Part shown: in pieces, positions 1 to 11,570 of the stretch
How positions within the stretch are numbered: position 1 is the first letter of the stretch
Layout: every line of letters begins with the position of its first letter
Source of the DNA: Pochonia chlamydosporia 170
Taxonomy: Eukaryota > Ascomycota > Sordariomycetes > Hypocreales > Clavicipitaceae
DNA length: 64,000 bases
Assembly (NCBI RefSeq): GCF_001653235.2
Contig: NC_035791.1
Location: 5,828,001 to 5,892,000, forward strand
Direction: 5' to 3'
The notes under the pieces: model-generated
Seen by the model: the letters and a program-made list of their open reading frames with translations, nothing else
The model's database searches: none
What the model was told of the DNA's origin: nothing
Made by a program: the position numbers and the translations under genes

Positions 1-587
1 CCAAACAGTGCGCTCATGGCGACGGGCTGCTGCGGTGGAAAAGCAACAAAACAAACCCTTCATCTTGCCAATGTTTAATTGATACGACCACCTGTTTCTC
101 AATGGTTCTTCATAATGAAGCCTCCTGTTGCGTTTGGCCAAGTTGTGTCCATCTGCTTTCGTCTATTTTCGGATCCGAGTGTGCCGACACAATGGCGTCA
201 CCTAACCGTCACAAAATCGACTATTCAAAGCCGCTGCAGGCGCTCTCACTGTTATCTACTCCGGAACATGCTTCGACCGAAACCTACTGCAAGTACGTAG
301 ATAGGCTCAAACTTTTGACCTAGACTCAATGTATCGACCGCCCGTCAGCAAAGCTTCCCCGCACCTCCGAAGCCACAACGTTCAATATAAACGCTCGCCC
401 AAGGCTAGAATAAATATTTCTTGATTCATAGCTGGCCATGTATCTAAATGGTTCTCACTAATTCTTCTCGATATTCATGTTAACTGTACTGCGGCAATTC
501 CATCCCAAGACATTACCATTGTCAGCGCCATCACGGCCGATCGCCCACCATCAAAAGCACCACAACCACCTCTCAAGACATCTCATC
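1..587. other. Intergenic, no gene seen
   Basis: No convincing coding region on either strand; only short random reading frames. The last ~150 bases form the leader of the following oxidoreductase gene. The reading frame of that gene extends in frame to an earlier ATG at 477, but the extra 37 residues are His/Pro-rich and unlike the family. Confidence 0.6.
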
Positions 588-2024
588 ATGTCTACGCACT
601 ATGATGCTGTTGTCATTGGCTCCGGCCAAGGCGGAACGCCTCTAAGCATGGCATTTGCCCAAGCTAAAAAGAAGACGGCGTTGATCGAGAGTACCCATCT
701 CGGAGGATGCTGTGTAAATGAGGGTTGCACCCCGACCAAGACGATGATTGCGTCCGGCAGAGTAGCTTATTTGACCAGGCGCGGACCGGATTACGGAGTA
801 CTGAACCCCAAGCCTGAAGATGTGCGTGTCAACATGGAGAAAGTGAGGCAGCGTAAGAGAGACATTGTCGATACTTTCCGCTCTGGCAGTGAACGCAGAG
901 TGCGCGGTGCCGGTGTAGATGTCATCATGGGCTCAGCCAGTTTCGAATACAATGCCACCTTGAAAGTCAAGTGCAATGATGGCGCAGAGAAAACAATCAC
1001 CGCTGATCAGATCTTTATTTGTGCGGGAGAGCGTCCAGCGTCCCCCAGGATTGATGGTTTCAACGCTAAAAGTTTCCCTCCCGGGGTTGTTCTCGACTCG
1101 ACTTCTGTTCAGGAACTCGGTATTATTCCGTCTCATCTGATTGTCGTTGGTGGAGGTTATATTGGCCTTGAGTTTGGTCAGCTCTTCCGTCGACTCGGTG
1201 CCGAGGTGACCATCATTCAGCGCAATGGTCAGCTACTTCCACGAGAAGACGCTGAAGTGGCCGAAGCTATGCTCAAGATTCTTGAAGAGGATGGCATCAA
1301 GGTGTTGCTCAAAACATCTCCTTCTTCTGTCCTTTACACGGGTGACAAGGACCCTGGCAAAGCCGTCTCCGTCTCTACATCAGGACCAAGCGGAACATCG
1401 GAACTCAAAGGCTCGCACATTCTCTTTGCTGCTGGTCGTACCCCTAATACAGATACACTGAATCTAGAGGCAGCCGGTATAAAGACCACCAGTCGCGGCC
1501 ATATCGTAGTCGACCAGAAGCTGCAAAGCTCTAACCCTCGAGTATGGGCTCTTGGCGACATTAAAGGCCCTCCTGCATTCACCCACGTCTCATATGACGA
1601 CTTTCGCATCCTACGTGCGAATTTGCTCGAGAAGGACTCTCATCCTACGGCTCTCACAACTGTAGACCGCATCTTACCTTATGTCGTCTATACGGATCCG
1701 CAACTTGCTCACGTTGGACTACATGAACATGAGGCGAGGGCCAAGTTTCCCAATGCCGAGATACAAGTGGCAACCATGCCAATGACATACGTGGCGCGGG
1801 CTTTGGAAACAGACGAAACGCGTGGAATGATGAAAGCTGTTATAGATGCTGATACGCAGAAGATTCTTGGATTCACTTGTTTGGGCCTGGAGGGTGGCGA
1901 GATTATGAGTGTGGTGCAAATGGCTATGATTGCGGGAAGTAAGTGGACGGCATTGCGTGACGCCGTCTGGGCACACCCGTCACTTGCGGAGAGTTTGAAC
2001 AATATTTGGGGGATGCTGAAATAA
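588..2024 (+). CDS. Class I pyridine nucleotide-disulfide oxidoreductase (mercuric reductase/lipoamide dehydrogenase-like)
   Basis: Single exon, 478 residues. It opens with an FAD-binding Rossmann motif (VVIGSGQGG, residues 8-16), then the redox-active disulfide motif GGCCVNEGCTPTK (Cys42 and Cys47 as the CxxxxC pair). A second Rossmann fold VVGGGYIGLEFG binds NAD(P)H, GDIKG is the second FAD contact, and the dimerisation domain ends in HPSLAES, the His/Glu pair of this family. Length and order are complete. Start chosen at 588 because the conserved protein begins there; an upstream in-frame ATG at 477 adds a non-homologous tail. Fungal relatives are often labelled mercuric reductase, but the C-terminal vicinal cysteines of true MerA are absent, so the substrate is unknown. 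Probably soluble. No functional partner nearby. Confidence 0.9.
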   Translation: MSTHYDAVVIGSGQGGTPLSMAFAQAKKKTALIESTHLGGCCVNEGCTPTKTMIASGRVAYLTRRGPDYGVLNPKPEDVRVNMEKVRQRKRDIVDTFRSGSERRVRGAGVDVIMGSASFEYNATLKVKCNDGAEKTITADQIFICAGERPASPRIDGFNAKSFPPGVVLDSTSVQELGIIPSHLIVVGGGYIGLEFGQLFRRLGAEVTIIQRNGQLLPREDAEVAEAMLKILEEDGIKVLLKTSPSSVLYTGDKDPGKAVSVSTSGPSGTSELKGSHILFAAGRTPNTDTLNLEAAGIKTTSRGHIVVDQKLQSSNPRVWALGDIKGPPAFTHVSYDDFRILRANLLEKDSHPTALTTVDRILPYVVYTDPQLAHVGLHEHEARAKFPNAEIQVATMPMTYVARALETDETRGMMKAVIDADTQKILGFTCLGLEGGEIMSVVQMAMIAGSKWTALRDAVWAHPSLAESLNNIWGMLK

Positions 2025-3289
2025 GCCGTGTCATGTTTTCTCTTGGACTTTACGTCCCGATTGTGCTGTTCTAATTTTGCTGCTTACATCCGAGCTCATC
2101 GTTCATGGATTCTAGCCCGTCAACTACCTCCAACCGAAATTTATGAAAAAGTTAGTAATTAATTAAATGAAATCGTTTGGCTTGTCTTTGGCACATTCCT
2201 TCACGTAATGATGCGATGTGAAGGAGTGATAAACTGTGGTAACCTTCAACATCATCAAGTGACAATGCCATGCGCGAAGCCATCCCTTTGATCTTGGCAT
2301 CATCCCGAGGATATCAAGTCCGGGGCAATTGTACATGCTCACAATACTACCCAGGACCTTGCTAAAAGTAGACAGAAATTGTGTTGGCGATCAACTATTT
2401 TCTTGAACCATGAACATATCGGCTATTGCAACGGTAGTCTATAAAACCGGCGGCGACACTGCGGCCAAAAACACGTGTCAAGGTCGGAGGAAGAGTTCTC
2501 GGCTTTTGAAACATAAGAAGCTGGGGATATACTTTTCGGATATGTAACCTTACATTGGAAATGTGTATGAACCTTATGCTCAACCGGAGCTCAAATCTGC
2601 CTGCCGAGCATCTGGGTGGGAGTGTGATCAACTACCCCAGCTGTGGCGTGACACGGATTCATGTGAATGAACCTGCAAACCTGCCTCGATGCCATATTCG
2701 TTATGCTAACCCGGCAATTGGATAGACCAGTTCTGTAGACATTCCGCAGAGTGTGGGGGACAGGCCATAGATGCCGTCTGGGGAAGAAGATGCTACCACG
2801 ATACGACCTGGGGTATCAAATAGTCCATATTTCCGCCCCAGGTTTTCAGCCAAGTTGCCCTTCCGTTGCCCTTCTAGAGTTATTAGATTGTCGGAGAAGA
2901 CAGCCAGGATTACTGTCCCCTACCACCTTGGACGGTGCTTTATATCGCCGCCTATGCTAGTCCTGGTCAAATTAGCGTGGCCCATGAGTGTTACTGCGTC
3001 ACATCGCCGGATCCAACCAGGAATTACGGCCAACCATTGTCTGAATCCAATCGCAATACACCTTGTTTTGTATTACCAGTGGCAGACTACACCCGAAACT
3101 GAAGGGAATGCCGTCATGGCTTAACCACGAACGGCGAATATGCAGAAGTTGGTGACAGTCATCACGAAAGATTGACCGAGTTATTCAGTCGAGTTCAAGT
3201 ATTTAACATCTTGACATTCCGCATCGAAACGATCAAAATTGTTCGACATTCTCGCAACTCCAAGCCAAGATACGACAACTCATCTTATC
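2025..3289. other. Intergenic, no gene seen
   Basis: About 1.26 kb separating two plus-strand genes. The first part is the 3' region of the oxidoreductase gene and the last few hundred bases should hold the glycosidase promoter. The longest frames (2771-3124 plus, 2395-2631 minus) have no recognisable domain and no splice-consistent extension. Confidence 0.55.
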
Positions 3290-4506
3290 ATGAAGTTTGT
3301 GAACATTCTTATTTCGGCCGTGTGCGCCATCGCTTCGGCACCTGCCGTAATGGCAGCAAACTCTTTTGCCGGGTCCAATCTTTATTATGCTGCTGGATTG
3401 ACTCCTGACCAGCAGACCACCCTGTTCACGGGTCTGAAGAGTGCTGGTGTCAAAGTTCTCCGTGTTTGGCTCGACGGTGCGTACTGCAATAGACCTCTTC
3501 ATATTTCCCTAATTGACTAACATTTACTTCAGGCCAATCTGGAAAACCCAAGAATACTCCCATCAACCCGTTCAATGGTTTGGAGGGAGGTAGCCCGGGA
3601 AGCTGGGATGACACCGTTCTTAAACGCCTTGACGACTTCATGGCCAACGCGCATACATACGGAATCAAGCTTCTCATCTCCATCCACAGCTACAATGCTC
3701 TTTCTGCCAATGCCGACTTCTACGGTAAGTGGTACGGTACGGGAGACTTTTACACCAACGGCGATGCGATCAATTACTTCAAGAACCGCATTGCACATGT
3801 CTTGGCCCACGTGAATCCTCACAATGGCAAGCCCTGGAGCCAGAGCTCCGAGTATATCTTTGCATTTGAGGCACAGAATGAGGCCATGCACGATCAGGTA
3901 AGTCTCGTACGAGACGACTTCTCAGCCTTGACCAGCTGATCACCCAGTCTGCTAACCATTTACCAGGCGAACCCGTCAGCTCTTCAATCTTGGCAATGCA
4001 CAATGGCTCAAGCTATCAAGGACAACTTAAAGGGTAACAAAGATATCCTCGTTACTACCGGTGGTGGTGCCTGGCTCGCCAACTCTCTTCTCGACGGATA
4101 CTTCAAGTGCGCACCACTCGATGTTTTGGCCATCCATGCATACGGAACAGGCGACTTTTCTACCTCGTCACTGAAGCCATACGTTCAGAAGGCGCAATCT
4201 GCTGGCAAGAAGCTCATCATGCAGGAATGGGGTGCGTGTTACACCACTGCCTCCAACAACAACTGCAATGGAGGAAGTCCCTTGGCCACTGGTACCCGTG
4301 ACAACAACATTAAGAACTGGGCTGGTAGCATTACCGCCGCCGGAATTCCGTGGATGTACTGGCAGATCTTGCCTAATGAGGATCCTCATCAGGATTGGGA
4401 CTACGAAGTCGGTATTAACGGGAAGAATTGGGAGGCTTTGAAGGCGGCCGGCCTGGCTGCTGGACAAGCTTCTGCTGCTTTTGACTTTTCTCATTACCTT
4501 CTTTAG
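3290..4506 (+). CDS. Secreted glycoside hydrolase family 5 enzyme (endo-mannanase/glucanase-like)
   Basis: Three exons: 3290-3476, 3533-3897, 3967-4506, giving 363 residues. Introns of 56 and 69 bp have good GT-AG ends and the first has a TGACTAACA branch point. The protein starts with a signal peptide (MKFVNILISAVCAIASAPAVMA). The body is a clan GH-A TIM barrel: VLRVWLDG early, FEAQNEAMHD with the acid/base Glu after Asn, and LIMQEWGA with the nucleophile Glu; WMYWQILPNED forms the substrate-platform end. Known GH5 enzymes of this shape cut beta-1,4-mannans or beta-glucans outside the cell. The subfamily and therefore exact substrate are not decided from sequence. There is no carbohydrate-binding module. 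Complete and apparently intact. Confidence 0.88.
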
Positions 4507-7478
4507 GGATGGTTAAAGTTCACATGTACATATGAGTATAGAGGACGCAAGGCGTTATCGTCACATATTATAGCACCGGAATTTATAACGCCTTGTACTG
4601 CGGCTTTTAGTTATACTAACCTAGGTGCAAAAGTATTAGTTTTCGTATGGTTCCACGCCTTTACGTGGGAAATCAAGAGTCTCTCGTTGCCCGATTCACA
4701 GGGGATCTTCTGCCCGATCGTTGCTCAGTTATCCAAACAAATCGTATTGTGTGACAGATGCCGTTCCACTCCAGGTGTTCCTCGACGAGGAGGGAATTAC
4801 AGATTCCGACACGAGAACGTCCACGCCGAATACCAATGGTTCAAGGAACCGCGGAGGGGCAATCATGGTGCAAAGGAGCATCTGACATTGAGCACTTATG
4901 GTAGACGCTTGGGTCTCAGTTTGACATTGTGTGCTGTGCTGGTGGGAGCAAGCTTGCAAAAACGTAACGGCATGGCTCTCCCACTGCCATTTAGCCACTT
5001 GTAAGTGAAGTTGGAAGTTCTATCCTACGGGTGACCCCTTCGAACGTGCCTTGCCATTCAATCTTGCCCCCGTCCTAGGGATATCATCTAGGAAATCTTA
5101 CCATCATCCACGTAGAGACCCTGCATACTGCTGCGCAGCCGACGTCGTCAAATACGAGGGCCACAGCCAGTTACCGATGAGTACGATGCTCAAACGCAGC
5201 AACACTGCTCTGATGCCCATGCAGCCAGGATGCTGGTTCGAATCAAGCCGATACTCACATTCCTCCGTGCAAGAGTACAGCTCACGCGACATATCTTCGG
5301 GGCAAAGAACCAGAAGCATAGCGCTGGCTCGCGAGCGGATCGCCACGTCTCTTTGGACGGCTGTTTCCATCTTTACGTGTTTGTAGTATTGGCTTTCACC
5401 ATTTAGCAAACATGAAGCCGACGCCCATAATGAGGGCTCCAATGAGCATAATAGACAACATTTTTGCTTAATTGGCTGCTCTATTTCATTCTGATCCTGA
5501 ACAGCTTATCCCTCAGCAAAGTTCTTACTACCGCCTCTACTCTGCTTTCTTAGCATCGATCAACATCAATCCACTCAAAGATACCAATTGCTGTCCAAGA
5601 ATGGCAGCCTATGCCCGCGCCCAACCCATCATCAGCTGGCACTCAGAGGAAATGCTGGGATCTCCGTCGCAACGCTCATTGTGCTTCGTGTTGTCTGGCT
5701 CGCTCGCCGGATGTTCCTTCAAACCCTCACGAGCCATCTGCCAAAGTCTAACTTCATGGCCGGTTGTCTCTGTTAAGAGTCCCATGCAAATGCACAGCGC
5801 AGCCCCTCGTCCAGCAAGAGAAGCAATGATCCACGGCAAACTATTTCTTTCCACGGTGTGATGCGGCAGAACACCTACAGACGAAGTTATACAGGCTCTG
5901 GGCTCCAGGGGCGGGTTTTTATGCCTACGTAGAGTACGGCAATTGTCCTCTGCTATCGTAATTAGAGGGGAAAGCAAACATTCTGGTGGCGTGAGTGCGT
6001 AACCCGTCATGTAAGGTTGATTGGCTTGTCTCGCCCATGCCGCCAGCCAGATGAACGGCCAAGCATCCAATGTTTCTCAGTGGCAGACAGAGGGCTTCGT
6101 CTTGAGTGGCCAGCCACTTTCTACCGTTCTGAAGACGTTGAAATCATCAACGTAAAGTCGACACATACAATTTGACTTTTATCAACCAGTCCATGGGATG
6201 ACGGGGGCTCTGCTGCCTCGACTCGACGTAGTGTCCCTTGAGAATCTGTGCGATTTTCTTGCGGAGCCGTCCCGGAGACGTGATATGAGTTTCTTGTTGA
6301 CTCAGAAGCGGGCAGCATTGGGCTTTACGAGATCCGGGCAATAGTTTAGCGAGCATTTGACGCAGCTCAAGGGAAGCAATGGACAAATTTGAATACTTAC
6401 TACCCTGACAGCGCCACATCTGCAGCTAAAGCTATGCAGCAGCCACAAGATGACATTTTCACAACAAGGGACTAATATTCAAATCATCTGCTAATCCTAG
6501 CTGTGGCTGCACAGAACCTTACTGACTACTCCGTACAGACAGGCTAATGAAACAGGGCGTTGCTTGGACACGGCCCCTGTGGCGAAACTGTATGTTCGCA
6601 TATTTCAAAAGGGCTTTCCAAGCAGATTCCCACCTTTTGGTTGGGAGCAGAGTATGAGGAGGCGTCCACCCCGAAGTTTGACTGAGGCCAAACGACACAT
6701 GATCTTACAGTATCGGGCTCTAGTAAGAACAACCGCCACAGAACCTAGCTAGCATCCAAGGTTGCCGACATCCCGTGACCAGCAGCTAAATAAGAGACAA
6801 TTATGACTCTAGTGTAGGATGCTCACCGCCAGTATACGGAAGTGGGCGATGGTATTGCACGAAATTAAGCGCAACATTCTTTATTGATGCCAATAGGTTC
6901 TAAGTGTTCTGTTGTAATGTATGCCATTCCGACTAGGGGCAGACAGATGCCGAGGATTTCGAGGCCAGTATTCATGAGCAAAGCTTTCATGTCCATTGAA
7001 CAAGACACTAGCATAAGAGGCGCACGGAATGGAGAGTCTAGAAGAAAGTTATCATTTCTCACCCGTGTCGCCAAATGCACGCATTCGCAAGCCACATGGG
7101 GCTAATGAAGCCTCTGTCTCACCGTTATTACTGCTACGGCGGCTGGTGCCAGCCATACAGGATCCGGACGCTGCTGTTACGAAAGGGTATATCTCCCTCG
7201 ATGGTCCGTCTGCGCTTGTCGATCGGGTATTGCGTACCGCGAGCTGGACACGGCCTCTCGCCGTGGGAACAGACCTCATCAATTTAATGCAATATTTCGC
7301 AGCGCAACTGTATACAAGTATCGAACACTTAGCTGCTTCCCTAACTTACGCTGTGGTCGATTGTTTCCCCCGGGACAACCAACTCTTACTTCGAACCAGG
7401 GGTACTACCACCTGCGCTTCTTGGTCTGCCTTATGACCGAAATCTAGTAGCGACTCCGCCGATGTCGAGAGACGAACT
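4507..7478. other. 3 kb without a supportable gene
   Basis: A long gene-poor stretch between the glycosidase and the rhodopsin-domain gene. Several short frames on the minus strand have hydrophobic runs (for example 5104-5442 and 6865-7095), but they do not join through plausible splice sites and show no family motif. They may be remnants of a membrane protein gene. No tRNA, terminal repeat or transposase was seen. Confidence 0.45.
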
Positions 7479-8754
7479 ATGGCGATAAACGGCGATGCCG
7501 GGCGGGCAATCGCTATAATGTGGGCGTTGACGGCCGCTACGCTCGTGTTCGTCATCCTTCGTCTCCACGTTCGGCAAACATTGAAGATAACTGGAGTTGA
7601 TGATTATGTCTACTGCTTGGCCTTTGTAAGCCTCTCTAGAAATGAGCTAGTAGCGCTTCATTCTAATATTGTTGGATTTCCGAAGCTCTTCCTGCTGTGT
7701 TATACCGTCTTTACAACCATATCAGCTGCGTACGGATTCGGCCAAAAGACGGCAGATATCATAGACCCTCAGGACATTGTCGACGCAAAACTTTTCGGAG
7801 TTATTGGCCAGATTTTCGCGATTGTAGGTATGGCAGTAGCTAAATGCTCTCTGGGGCTATTTTTCCTCCGCATTGTTCAATTGCGGTGGCATAAGGCTCT
7901 TATCTGGCTTGTCATGGGTTTTCTAATGGCCACTTCCATCTCGGACTGTTTCGTCTTTCTGCTGCACTGCACGCCGCCGGGCTACCTTTGGGATGATAGA
8001 ATCAAGGGTGGTTACTGCCATATTGATCACATGCCAACTTCTCTATTGGTCTGCAGTATGTTGTCTGGTTCTTTAAAGGCCACAGAAAATTCCAAGGGCT
8101 TACATTTTCAAAGTTCTCTGCGTCATTGTTGACTTCTTTTTTGCCATTTTCCCCTGGCTTCTTATATGGAACCTGTCAATGAATAAGCGCGAAAAGATTA
8201 TCATTCTCGTTAGTATGAGTTTGGGAATCATGTACGTAAAGGTCCGCTAATGTAGAAACCTTTCAGCCTGGCTAAGCATTTGCCCAATAGTGCAGGCGCG
8301 TGTGGTATCAAACGGACGCTGGAACTTCCCAAACTGTCAAACCCGGAGTATCTAAGTAAGCCATATTTACGCATTTGCTCCTATACTGTAACATCCGCTA
8401 ATCAAGTCTTACATCCTAGAAGCAATCGTTGGCCTCGTCGTCTGGTCTGCTGCAGAGCTTGCCGTCACAATGATTTGCATCGGCATTCCCATTTGCCGGC
8501 CGCTGTATAAGAATTGTCTTGACAAATTGGCGTCATGCAGGAGAAGCGATCCTAGCAACTCTGACCAATACGCACCACGCACCATTGGCGGCACTTGGCG
8601 GCATAATAATGTTGCGTGGAATGCCAGAGTCGATCATAGTGTTGCAGTGGTGGCTAGCGATGCTCAAAGTGGTAGCAGGATCTCGGCGGACGACCGTGAT
8701 ATCCGGGTCATTGATGAGTACAGAGTTTCCTCAGGTACCGGTCATGTCGTCTAG
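7479..8754 (+). CDS. Fungal rhodopsin-domain integral membrane protein (PTH11-like group)
   Basis: Five exons: 7479-7625, 7686-8055, 8114-8231, 8291-8355, 8420-8754; introns of 58-64 bp with GT-AG ends (GTAAGC, GTATGT, GTACGT, GTAAGC donors); 344 residues. The protein shows the hallmarks of the fungal rhodopsin domain: VDDYVY after the first helices, YGFGQ, FAIVGMAVAKCSLGLFFLRI, an FFFAIFPWLLIWNLSMNKREK segment, GIKRTLELPK and WSAAELAVTMICIGIPICRPLY. About seven membrane helices are expected, with a hydrophilic cytoplasmic tail of about 70 residues. The acceptor of intron 3 was set at 8290 because only that junction keeps the GIKRT block in frame. Many members are candidate cell-surface receptors, but no ligand is known for this one and there is no CFEM domain. 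Confidence 0.82.
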
Positions 8755-9232
8755 GCACCAGAAAGGTCCAAGAGAAGTATTAAATCCATTTTGAACGGGT
8801 GCACAACTCATACCATTTCCTACTGTAATTTGGGAGGCGCTGTTCTCCCCGCCAGGTTACCTACTGTAACAATGTAACAATGCCACACCCAAGATCAAAG
8901 TAAACTACCTTGGCTATTCATACCTCACAATAAATACCACGTCGGTTGGATTTGGCCTGCTTGTCTAACTTGGCGTCTTTTACAGCTAGAAGAGCCAGAG
9001 CAGGCTTCCCTACGCCAGAGGCAGACACGCGCTAGTCAGCAAGAATATCACTAGAAAGCCAGCTCTAAAAGAGAATATTATTATATGTATTCATCTTGCC
9101 ACAGGAGTAAAGCAGTTATTTCTTTGCAATGTTGTACATGCATACCCTCTTATAGTGTGGGATTACTAGGTTTTCAGTCATGCACCACTGTTGTGCGAGC
9201 ATCCTTCGTCAGCCAGCAGTTGGCAACATGAT
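8755..9232. other. Convergent intergenic gap
   Basis: About 480 bases between two genes that converge on it, so it should contain both 3' ends. No coding signal seen. Confidence 0.55.
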
Positions 9233-10390
9233 TTAAACCGCGTGCATTTGATAGGACCCGTCATCTGCAAGCTGATTCTGCGCCGCGTGAAGGGGACTAT
9301 CGCTCGTCTCATTAAGACGGTAGAACCTGCGGCGGTTCGAGAAGCCCCCGTTTCCCATGCCAGACCAAAATGCCTTTTGCTCGCTCCGGGGTGCCCAGGC
9401 AAAGCCGGCACCGCGAGAAACAGGTAGATGGTAGTACTTAAAGGCAAGAACCGATGAGAAGGCGCCCATGAGGAATCCGAAAATAATGTCAAAACCGTGA
9501 TGCTGAAAGTCATACCAGCGAGAAGCACAAATGTAAATCGCAGCTCCAAAGGGGATTAGGGCAATGACCAGCAAGTATATTGGCGCAGCGGCATCTTGCC
9601 TTCGTGCTGAATGCGTCAGAAGATGGCTTGTGGGATATGCCTCGTCGTCGTGTCGTGTCTCCGTGTTGGCTTCCTCGAGATCGGCAGTAGCCCTTGTGTG
9701 ATGTGAGCGAGACTTTATGGAATTCTCGCTCTCGTCTATTGTTCCGCCGAGCAGGAAAGGCACCCCAACCCGTAGCTTTGCAGCAAGCCACAATGAAAAA
9801 TACACCAGTCCTGATGCCGCCGCGGAGGAATGACCCGATGGAAAGCTGCGAAATCCATCCTCGACGATGGAGTTATCTTGATTGGTGCAGATACCAGCAG
9901 ACACAAGTCTGCCGGTAGCTGAGGTCGAGTAACTAACAGCGTATTTGGCCACATTTAAAACATCAGGTTGGCATCTGCTGAGAAGGTTTGGTCGTGGCTT
10001 GCCAAAGACATTCTTCATGCCGCTTGTGAAGAAGAAAGCTAGCACCACGGAAAGAGCCAAGCCAAGCCAACCGGCATGCCACTCCCAGAAAATGCGCCTC
10101 CAGACATTATACTTTGCTGCGCGCGTATTTTTGACGCATAAAGCTGGAACCAGCAGGAGGATGAGGATGAGGATCAGAATAAGAGCCGCGGGTGCAACGA
10201 CCGAGACGACAAAAGCCACACCAAGCGACACTGTATCGTATCCTCTGTAAGGATAGTTTATGTCTGGACTGTCAAGATTAAAGGGGCGCTTATTTGGTGT
10301 GATGTTGCCTATGACATATCCTACAGCCGCGAAAATGATAAGGATAACCCAATCACTGATATAGGAAAGAATAAGTAGGAATGACGACAT
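9233..10390 (-). CDS. PAP2-family phosphatidate/diacylglycerol-pyrophosphate phosphatase
   Basis: Single exon, 385 residues. The three lipid-phosphatase signature motifs are all present: KxxxxxxRP at Lys126 to Pro134 (KNVFGKPRP), PSGH at 184-187, and SRxxxxxHxxxD from Ser290 to Asp301 (SRWYDFQHHGFD) with the catalytic His297. About six membrane helices flank them; residues 66-84 form an unusually pure Ile/Leu run. Related yeast enzymes Dpp1 and Lpp1 remove phosphate from diacylglycerol pyrophosphate, phosphatidate and lysophosphatidate in the vacuole or Golgi membrane. The loop between motifs 2 and 3 is enlarged (about residues 215-270) and charged, as in other filamentous fungi. The N-terminal ATG at 10390 matches the usual start. 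Function is firm at family level, substrate is not. Confidence 0.92.
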   Translation of the reverse strand: MSSFLLILSYISDWVILIIFAAVGYVIGNITPNKRPFNLDSPDINYPYRGYDTVSLGVAFVVSVVAPAALILILILILLLVPALCVKNTRAAKYNVWRRIFWEWHAGWLGLALSVVLAFFFTSGMKNVFGKPRPNLLSRCQPDVLNVAKYAVSYSTSATGRLVSAGICTNQDNSIVEDGFRSFPSGHSSAAASGLVYFSLWLAAKLRVGVPFLLGGTIDESENSIKSRSHHTRATADLEEANTETRHDDEAYPTSHLLTHSARRQDAAAPIYLLVIALIPFGAAIYICASRWYDFQHHGFDIIFGFLMGAFSSVLAFKYYHLPVSRGAGFAWAPRSEQKAFWSGMGNGGFSNRRRFYRLNETSDSPLHAAQNQLADDGSYQMHAV

Positions 10391-11570
10391 GGCTCGTACT
10401 TGTTAGTACCTGCCAAATACTTTGCGCGTCTTCGATAGAACCGTCGGGGGACAATGCTTTGGGCAATATACGGGGTAGAAGTTAGAGGAGGTTCATGTGT
10501 AGTCTGATGGCACGCGCTTTTCGTAACATGGACACCTAAACTCACTGTCACAGCCTTCGAAACTCGAACTTGGCAAGTGAAATACAGTCCAAAATTTAAC
10601 CGCAACTTCAGGGGTTGCATGGTTTTCTTCCCTTTTGGCGGGTCGGCTTAGACAGTAGTAGTCTCCTTTGGTCTAAGAGCAAATACGATAGAGTACTTCT
10701 CATCTGCAAAATATCCACAATCCAACCGAACTGAACAGATAACACTCTTTGCTGCTCCTTGTCTGGGTTTGTGGCACATGGATCAGCAAAATGATGGCAC
10801 TAGCGCGTTCTTCAAATATGATAAACTGTGGTGTAACCTTGTTAGTTTGTGAACTTGTCGCCATAGCTGTATTAGACTCGGCTCCCATCCTTACGCCGTT
10901 CGGATTTAAATCCAGTAGCCAAAATAAAACCAGCACTCACTGCCTAGTTACATGGATGGGTTGTGCACATTATTTTGCTCACCTTCTTGCCCCACAACAG
11001 AAACATGAATAAGACAGCCACATCAGCAAAATGGTTTTCTCACCGAGTCTTCTGTCAGGGGCTTGAGACTCCCCATGGACAAGGTGGCACATGCCCAAGG
11101 CTCCACGATGAAGTTTTCCAAGTCCGTGGGCGAGTCTCAGTCATGATTGCGCAAGCATGTCAATGGCAATGCTTGTTGCGCGTTCGAATTTCGTAGTTCT
11201 TAGTCACAAATTAGCACTGTTTCAGGCATGAGTGTATTGGGCGGCATGGCGCACACAGTCTTCGGGCTCTTTTGTGGTTTGGTCTATTAATTAATTATTA
11301 TTCCCAATTGTTTTGCCGGAAATTGCAACGCCGTTAGCATTGTAAGGATGTAATATGTACCATGTCCTCAATACTCTTTATTCTATTGTATGTTGCTAGT
11401 TAGGTTATCCTTATCGTTTTTGCCGCTGTAGGCTATATAATAGGCAATATCACGCTAAATAAACATCTGTGAGGGTTCAGAAAGACTTATTCAATCTACC
11501 TAATAATTTTATTACAAAGAGAAAGAATTAACGAGACAAAAGGAGACATTTAAGCCTGGCGTTGACCGAC
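10391..11570. other. Intergenic, no gene seen
   Basis: About 1.2 kb between the PAP2 gene start and the 3' end of the iron permease gene; it contains the PAP2 promoter. The segment from about 11280 to 11520 is AT-rich. Two overlapping short frames near 10700-11010 on opposite strands have no domain. Confidence 0.5.

Noticed and set aside
5228..5245. GGTTCGAATCA, resembling a tRNA B box
   Set aside because: No A box at the right distance and no acceptor or anticodon stems can be folded around it.
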